A program made the translations under genes and the position numbers. A stretch of 10,674 bases of DNA, from contig CAMLGP010000044.1 of the NCBI GenBank assembly GCA_946479535.1, positions 1-10,674 of the forward strand. Reading direction: 5' to 3'. The notes under the pieces are model-generated. The model made no database searches. It saw only the letters and a program-made list of their open reading frames with translations, and had not been told where the DNA came from. Below are positions 6,221-10,674 of this stretch, one piece after another (the first letter of the stretch is position 1; the number at the start of each line of letters is the position of its first letter). Origin of the DNA: an uncultured Bacteroidota bacterium. Its GTDB lineage: Bacteria > Bacteroidota > Bacteroidia > Chitinophagales > Chitinophagaceae.

Positions 6221-7474
6221 ATGAGCAAGATCCTGATAGCGAACTGGACCTGGTACCCATCCGGGGGCGACTGGACCTACATCGAATGCCTCAAGAAATT
6301 TTATGAATCAAGAGGCCATGAGGTGATCCCTTTTTCCATGCACAATGAAAAGAATTTCGAAACACCTTATTCGAAGTATTTTATTTCAGGAGTTGATTAC
6401 AAGGAACTGAATAAAAATAAATCATTTTCAAAAGGGCTTCAGGCTGTTAAACGCACTATCTATTCTGCTGAAGCCAAACGCAATATTGCCAGATTACTGG
6501 ATGAACATAAAGTTGATATCGTTCACCTGAACAATGTTCACCATTATCTTACACCGGCCAGCATCATACCCGAGATCAGGAAAAGGAATATACCCATCAT
6601 CTGGACCATTCATGATTATGTGATCCTTTGTGCCAATACCACCTTCGTAAGTAATGGAGTGGTTTGTGAAAAATGCAGGGGAGGCAAATTTATTAATTGC
6701 GCCATCAACAAATGCAAAAAGGGATCAAGAGCTGCGAGCATTGTAGCCAGCATGGAGTCTTACGCAAATAACTGGATGAACCCCTACAAACACGTGGATT
6801 ATTATATTTTCCCGTCAAACTTTATCAGGAACAAATTCGACAATTTCGGATTTCATAAAGACAGGCTCGTTCAGATCTACAATATGTTTGATCTTGACAC
6901 TATTAAATACACAATGCCTGAATCTCCCATTCCTGCAGAACGTCCCTATATCGTTTACGTGGGGAACACACTGCGTGTAAAAGGGATCTTCACGCTGGTG
7001 GATGCCATGAAAGGATTGGATATTGACCTCTATGTGATTGGTGATGGCGAACACTTTAAGGAATTACAGGAATACATCGCAACCAATAACCTGACGAATA
7101 TTAAACTCCTGGGCCGCAAGACCAAGAATGAAGTGTTCTATTACACGGCGCATTCACTTTTTATGGTTCTGCCAACCATTATGTATGAAAATCTTCCTTA
7201 TTCTGTAATGGAGTGTGCATTGCTGGGCAGGCCTACTATTGGAGCACGAACTGGAGGAATACCGGAACTGATTGTTGAAGGCAAATCAGGTTATTTATTT
7301 GAACCGGGCAATGTACCTGACCTGCGCTCAAAAATTGATCTGCTGCTTTCTCAAAGAGACCAGCTGGATGAAATGGGCCGCATTGGAAAGGATCATGTGA
7401 TGAGCCTGGTAACACCGGAGGCGTTTGGTAAAAAGATCGCCCCGATTTTCGAATCTTTAAAAGTGGCTTTATAA
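6221..7474 (+). CDS. GT4-family glycosyltransferase with cysteine cluster
   Basis: This GT-B glycosyltransferase of family GT4 would add a sugar to the repeat unit in the cytoplasm. The start is supported by a strand directly after the ATG (KILIANW, 3-9) and the GG-containing loop YPSGGDW (12-18). VHLNNVHHY (101-109) and the TIHDY segment (129-133) match the acceptor-side His/Asp region. Five cysteines follow (C137, C149, C152, C160, C165), a C-x11-C-x2-C-x7-C-x4-C pattern known from a subset of GT4 enzymes. The donor domain has VGNTLRVKG (247-255), IGDGEHF (273-279) and the EX7E motif E323-NLPYSVM-E331, then GGIPELI (345-351) and SGYLFEPG (356-363). The 417-residue length is slightly long because of the Cys insert. 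The acyltransferase starts 6 bases after the stop, so the two are probably co-translated. Confidence 0.93.
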   Translation: MSKILIANWTWYPSGGDWTYIECLKKFYESRGHEVIPFSMHNEKNFETPYSKYFISGVDYKELNKNKSFSKGLQAVKRTIYSAEAKRNIARLLDEHKVDIVHLNNVHHYLTPASIIPEIRKRNIPIIWTIHDYVILCANTTFVSNGVVCEKCRGGKFINCAINKCKKGSRAASIVASMESYANNWMNPYKHVDYYIFPSNFIRNKFDNFGFHKDRLVQIYNMFDLDTIKYTMPESPIPAERPYIVYVGNTLRVKGIFTLVDAMKGLDIDLYVIGDGEHFKELQEYIATNNLTNIKLLGRKTKNEVFYYTAHSLFMVLPTIMYENLPYSVMECALLGRPTIGARTGGIPELIVEGKSGYLFEPGNVPDLRSKIDLLLSQRDQLDEMGRIGKDHVMSLVTPEAFGKKIAPIFESLKVAL

Positions 7475-7480
7475 AATAAT

Positions 7481-8191
7481 ATGGGCTTCCTTAATAAAAT
7501 CATCAGGAAACTGGGCAAAGATGGCTATACGGTTGACAAACAGTTGACCGGTATGGACACTTTTATCATTCTGAAGACAAAGGTCATCAGCCTGATGAGA
7601 GGATTTTATTACAGGCTATTCATGAAAGAATCCAGAGGTCTGCTCTTTGTTGGAAGGAATTGCCGCATCAGCCATTGCCGGAAGATCAGAATGGGGAAGA
7701 CCATTACCATTGGTGATAATGTAGAGATCAATGCGCTATCCCGCCAGGGAATCACCATGGGAAATAATATTTCCATCCACCGCAATACCATTATTGAATG
7801 TACCGGAGTGATCCGGGAACTGGGTGAGGGACTGGTGATCGGCAATAATGTAGGCATCGCACAAAACTGTTTTATCCAGGTAAGAGGAAAAGTAACATTA
7901 GGTAACAATATCATGTTCGGGCCCAATGTTTCTATCTTCTCTGAAAACCATGGATATGAAAGAACAGATATCACCATGCTGGAACAGCCCACCACGCGCA
8001 AGGGCGTGACAATAGAAGACGATGTATGGCTCGGTACGCGCTGTGTGATCCTTGACGGAGTAACAATCGGCAAAGGAAGCATTGTAGCAGCAGGTGCAAT
8101 TGTAAATACTTCGGTTCCCCCCTACTCCATTGTAGCCGGGGTTCCCGCTAAAATAATTAAGTCCCGGATCCTGAAACCAGAAACTATTTAA
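7481..8191 (+). CDS. Hexapeptide-repeat (left-handed beta-helix) acyltransferase
   Basis: This is probably a cytoplasmic acetyl-CoA-dependent O- or N-acetyltransferase that modifies a sugar of the repeat unit. The first 50 or so residues are not repetitive and include a basic, partly hydrophobic stretch (about 27-48). From about 56 to 225 the protein is built of hexapeptide turns, for example ITIGDNVEI (75-83), ITMGNNISI (91-99), LVIGNNVGI (118-126), VTLGNNIMF (138-146) and VTIGKGSIV (194-202). SENHGYE (154-160) places H157 where the maltose/galactoside acetyltransferase group has its catalytic His. DDVWLG (180-185) and PAKIIK (222-227) are family landmarks near the acetyl-CoA site. Length (236) fits a trimeric LbH enzyme. 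It lies 6 bases after a glycosyltransferase and 20 before an SDR gene. Substrate is not evident. Confidence 0.9.
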   Translation: MGFLNKIIRKLGKDGYTVDKQLTGMDTFIILKTKVISLMRGFYYRLFMKESRGLLFVGRNCRISHCRKIRMGKTITIGDNVEINALSRQGITMGNNISIHRNTIIECTGVIRELGEGLVIGNNVGIAQNCFIQVRGKVTLGNNIMFGPNVSIFSENHGYERTDITMLEQPTTRKGVTIEDDVWLGTRCVILDGVTIGKGSIVAAGAIVNTSVPPYSIVAGVPAKIIKSRILKPETI

Positions 8192-8211
8192 TCATTCACA
8201 TTAAATCTATC

Positions 8212-9135
8212 ATGGCACAGACAAAAAAGAAAAAAGTTTACATTGCCGGCAGCGGTGGTATGCTGGGCGAAGCTTTTTATCGCGTATTTAAAAATGATTT
8301 TGACATTAAATGTACCGATAAGGATGTCAATACAGACTGGCTCAGTTTCCTGGATTTCAGGGACCTGGAAAAATACAGGGCTGATGTGAAAGCATTTGCT
8401 CCTGATTATCTATTTCACCTTGGCGCTTATACTGACCTTGAGTTTTGCGAGTTGAATATTGATGATACGTATGCAACCAACACGATGGCGGTAGAAAATG
8501 CTGTTTATATCGCCAATGAACTGAATATTCCCCTGCTCTATATCAGCACGGCCGGCATTTTTGATGGCCAGAAAGAATTGTATGACGACTGGGATCAACC
8601 CAATCCTCTTGGGCACTATGCACGTTCCAAATACATGGGCGAAAAATATGTGATGGCGCATGCCAACCGCTATATCATCTGCCGTGCAGGATGGATGATG
8701 GGTGGTGGACCTGACAAGGATAAGAAATTCATCAATAAACTGATCAAACAGCTGGTTGCCGGCAAAAGAGAACTGTTCATCGTGAATGATAAAGACGGTA
8801 CTCCTACTTACACAGTGGATTTCGCAAACAACGTAAAAGTATTGTTTGAAAAAGAATACTGGGGATTGTATAACCTGGTTTGTAAAGGCCAGACAGGCCG
8901 ACTGGAAGTGGCAGAAGAACTGGTGAAATTATTGGGACTTGAAGGAAAGGTAAAGATGACTGAAGTTACCTCCGAACATTTCAAGGAAACCTATTTTGCC
9001 CAGCGTCCACCCTGTGAGCGCCTCGTCAATAAAAAACTGGAGCTCCGCGGTATCAACAATATGCGTGACTGGAGGGTAGCATTGAAAGAATACCTTGACA
9101 CCTATTTTAAAGATTACTTAAAAGATAAATTCTAA
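8212..9135 (+). CDS. RmlD-like SDR-family NAD(P)-dependent sugar reductase
   Basis: This extended short-chain dehydrogenase resembles dTDP-4-dehydrorhamnose reductase and would reduce or otherwise convert a nucleotide sugar in the cytoplasm. After a basic N-terminus (KKKK, 5-8), the cofactor loop is G13-SG-G16-ML-G19. HLGAYTDLEFCE (69-80) matches the RmlD region after beta-4, and the N90-T-x-A-V-E-N segment follows. The catalytic set is T113 in STAGIF and Y136-ARS-K140. RAGWMMGGG (158-166) and the Y200-T-V-D-F-A segment are typical of RmlD-like proteins. RPPCERLVNKKL (265-276) and W287 match the C-terminal substrate-binding end. All catalytic residues are present and the length (307) is normal. 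No rmlA, rmlB or rmlC lies in the window, so a true rhamnose role is unproven. Confidence 0.88.
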   Translation: MAQTKKKKVYIAGSGGMLGEAFYRVFKNDFDIKCTDKDVNTDWLSFLDFRDLEKYRADVKAFAPDYLFHLGAYTDLEFCELNIDDTYATNTMAVENAVYIANELNIPLLYISTAGIFDGQKELYDDWDQPNPLGHYARSKYMGEKYVMAHANRYIICRAGWMMGGGPDKDKKFINKLIKQLVAGKRELFIVNDKDGTPTYTVDFANNVKVLFEKEYWGLYNLVCKGQTGRLEVAEELVKLLGLEGKVKMTEVTSEHFKETYFAQRPPCERLVNKKLELRGINNMRDWRVALKEYLDTYFKDYLKDKF

Positions 9136-9144
9136 CCCGCTAAA

Positions 9145-10257
9145 ATGCGTATCGCATCATTTGGATTCCGTTCCATCCCTCCTTCCAAAGGTTCAGCAGG
9201 TGCCGACAAATTTGCCGTTGAATTCCTTCCCCGTTTGGCCGAACGTGGTCATGAGGTGATTGGATACAACCGTATCTACCCCGGCCAGGAAAAGGGAACC
9301 GAAAATTACAAGGGAGTGAAGGTGAAGTATTTCAAGACCATTCCTAAATCAGGTATTGATTCCATTATTCACTCTACCAAGGTAACCTGGCATATTATCA
9401 CCCGCAACAGCGCTGATATCGTGCACATACAGGGTAACAATGCAATTTTTGCCCTGATACTGAAAATCTTTGGCAAGAAGGTCATTCTTAGTATCGATGG
9501 TACGGAATGGGGCCGTGATAAATGGAGCTGGTTCATGCAGAAGCTTGTACTGGCCAATGCCCACCTGGCTGTCTGGTCTTCCAAATACATCGCTATCGAC
9601 AATATCTTCACCAGGGAACTGTTTGAGAAGAAATTCAAAAAGAAGTTCGACTTCATTTCTTTTGGCGCTGAGATCAAGGAAACCAAAGACACAGATATTG
9701 TTGAAAAGCTGGGACTGAAGAAAGATGATTACTTCCTTTTTGTGGGCCGTTTTATCCCGGACAAAGGTTTGCAATACCTGATCCCGGCGTTTGAGAAATT
9801 AAATACTACCAAAAAACTGGTGCTGGTAGGAGGTTCTCCTAATCCAACTGAATTTGAGATAAATCTCAAAAACACCAAAGACCCCCGCATCATTTTCCCG
9901 GGATTTATTTATGGAGATGATACTGTTACGCTGATGAAGAATGCATATTCTTATGTGCAGCCATCAGATATAGAAGGTCTTTCCCCGGTGATACTTTCCG
10001 TAATGGGATTGCAGACACCGCTGATCTGCAGCAATATCAAGGAAAATATGTACCTGGTAGGAAATGATGCCTATACGTTTGAGAAATCAAATATAGAGTC
10101 ACTAACTGCTACGCTGGAAAGAGCGCTAAATAACAGGGAAGAACATTTGCAACTGGCTAAGAAAGCAAAAGAGAGAATATTAAAAGATTATTCGTGGGAA
10201 ACGATCACAGACCAGTACCTGGAATTATTCAATAAAAGTTTAACAAAGAAAAAATAA
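9145..10257 (+). CDS. DUF1972-type GT4 glycosyltransferase with altered EX7E motif
   Basis: This GT-B glycosyltransferase belongs to the GT4 group whose N-terminal half is DUF1972, which includes rhamnosyltransferase-like enzymes. The start fits: MRIASFGFRSIPPSKGSAGAD (split here at the strand, 1-8, and the glycine loop, 9-21). RGHEV (34-38) and IDGTEWGRDKW (117-127) are DUF1972 landmarks. The donor domain has VGRFIPDKGLQYLI (200-213) with R202 and K207, VLVGG (226-230) and PSDIEGLSP (273-281). At the usual EX7E motif the first Glu is E277 but the second position is S285, within EGLSPVILSVMG. Length (370) and the rest of the fold look intact, so this is a variant rather than a decayed gene. 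It follows the SDR gene by 9 bases and its TAA overlaps the next ATG by one base. Donor and acceptor are unknown. Confidence 0.9.
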   Translation: MRIASFGFRSIPPSKGSAGADKFAVEFLPRLAERGHEVIGYNRIYPGQEKGTENYKGVKVKYFKTIPKSGIDSIIHSTKVTWHIITRNSADIVHIQGNNAIFALILKIFGKKVILSIDGTEWGRDKWSWFMQKLVLANAHLAVWSSKYIAIDNIFTRELFEKKFKKKFDFISFGAEIKETKDTDIVEKLGLKKDDYFLFVGRFIPDKGLQYLIPAFEKLNTTKKLVLVGGSPNPTEFEINLKNTKDPRIIFPGFIYGDDTVTLMKNAYSYVQPSDIEGLSPVILSVMGLQTPLICSNIKENMYLVGNDAYTFEKSNIESLTATLERALNNREEHLQLAKKAKERILKDYSWETITDQYLELFNKSLTKKK

Positions 10258-10674
10258 TGGTAAAAGTTGCATTGATAGGTGCAGGAAAAATGGGAATATC
10301 CCACCTGTCTATACTTGGAGCCCATCCTGATGTTGATGTGGTGGGTGTTTGTGATACCTCCAAAATGGTAAATGATTTCCTTGGTAAATATGGAAAATTC
10401 AATTGCTTCACTGATTATAAGAAAATGCTGAGTGAAGTTAAGCCTGATGCTGCCTTTGTTGCAGTACCCACCAAATTCCATTACAGCATGATCAAGGATT
10501 TGCTGGCTAATGGCATTCACGTTTTTGCAGAAAAGCCTTTCTGCCTTACGGTAGCAGAAGGTGATGAACTGGTAAATACAGCAGCTGCAAAAAAACTGAT
10601 CAATCAGATCGGTTACCACAATAAATTCATCGGCACCTTTAGCGAAGTAAAAAAACTGGTAGATAGCGGCGTAC
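10257..10674 (+). CDS. Gfo/Idh/MocA-family oxidoreductase, N-terminal part (3' truncated by window edge)
   Basis: This is the first 139 codons of an NAD(P)-dependent oxidoreductase that would act on a nucleotide sugar. The frame runs open to the right edge. The ATG at 10257 overlaps the preceding stop (TAATG), indicating translational coupling with the glycosyltransferase. The Rossmann start VKVALIGAGKMG (2-13) contains G8-A-G10-K-M-G13, followed by H16. VVGVCD (28-33) ends the second strand with an acidic residue suited to binding NAD ribose. DAAFVAVPTKFHY (64-76) is the typical VxxPTxxH segment, and AEKPF (91-95) holds the conserved EKP lysine. GYHNKF matches the GYNRRF-type family motif. 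Relatives in surface-sugar loci include UDP-sugar 3-dehydrogenases of the WlbA/WbpB kind, but the substrate-binding domain is outside the window. Confidence 0.92.
   Translation, partial: MVKVALIGAGKMGISHLSILGAHPDVDVVGVCDTSKMVNDFLGKYGKFNCFTDYKKMLSEVKPDAAFVAVPTKFHYSMIKDLLANGIHVFAEKPFCLTVAEGDELVNTAAAKKLINQIGYHNKFIGTFSEVKKLVDSGV

Noticed and set aside
7609..8082. 157-codon open frame on the - strand
   Set aside because: It is antisense to the hexapeptide-repeat acyltransferase; the repeated Ile-Gly-Asn codons keep the opposite frame open. The translation is low in complexity and matches no family.
9349..9774. 141-codon open frame on the - strand, with a second one in another frame at 9369-9692
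   Set aside because: Both are antisense to the DUF1972-type glycosyltransferase, whose + strand motifs are clear; neither has recognisable domains.
10188..10619. 143-codon open frame on the - strand near the right edge
   Set aside because: The + strand here encodes an unmistakable Gfo/Idh/MocA N-terminus; the reverse frame is incidental.

Overview
The window is about 10.7 kb of a Wzx/Wzy-type surface polysaccharide (exopolysaccharide, capsule or O-antigen) biosynthesis locus. All recognisable genes lie on the + strand and there is almost no non-coding space. The organism looks like a member of the Bacteroidota, probably of the Chitinophagaceae/Sphingobacteriia type. The reasons are a UpxY-type NusG paralog inside the locus, a Wzc-like co-polymerase with the kinase fused to the membrane domain, A/T-rich start regions without clear Shine-Dalgarno sequences, and moderate GC content judged by eye. 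The genus cannot be fixed from the sequence alone.

Layout. Positions 1-1356 hold the C-terminal part of a Wzc-like chain-length regulator and BY-kinase, open at the left edge, ending in a Gly-Tyr repeat tail. A 141-bp gap follows (1357-1497), containing short inverted repeats that could form alternative hairpins. It leads into a UpxY/NusG-like antiterminator (1498-2040). A 112-bp gap after this gene contains a perfect 12-bp inverted repeat followed by a T tract, which is a good intrinsic terminator candidate at 2085-2123. A tiny ORF overlaps its left arm. Then come a WzxE-like flippase (2153-3505), a Wzy/WaaL-type polymerase or ligase (3530-4903, GTG start) and a GT4 glycosyltransferase (4918-6012). 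A 208-bp gap with weak hairpins and short direct repeats (6013-6220) separates these from a second tight run. That run holds a GT4 enzyme with a cysteine cluster (6221-7474), a left-handed beta-helix acyltransferase (7481-8191), an RmlD-like SDR reductase (8212-9135), a DUF1972-type GT4 glycosyltransferase (9145-10257) and the start of a Gfo/Idh/MocA oxidoreductase (10257 to the right edge).

How the genes work together (inference from families). The GT4 enzymes would extend a lipid-linked repeat unit. The SDR and Gfo/Idh/MocA enzymes would make or modify a nucleotide sugar, and the acyltransferase would acetylate it. The flippase would move the unit across the inner membrane, the Wzy-like protein would polymerise it, and the Wzc-like kinase would control chain length and export. 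No initiating phosphoglycosyltransferase and no outer-membrane Wza-type channel is in the window; they would be expected outside it. The UpxY-like protein probably lets RNA polymerase read through this long operon, and the terminator directly after its gene is an obvious candidate target. No tRNA, rRNA, CRISPR array, transposase or phage gene was seen. The system is a recognisable type; the regulatory arrangement around the NusG paralog is the part most worth a second look.
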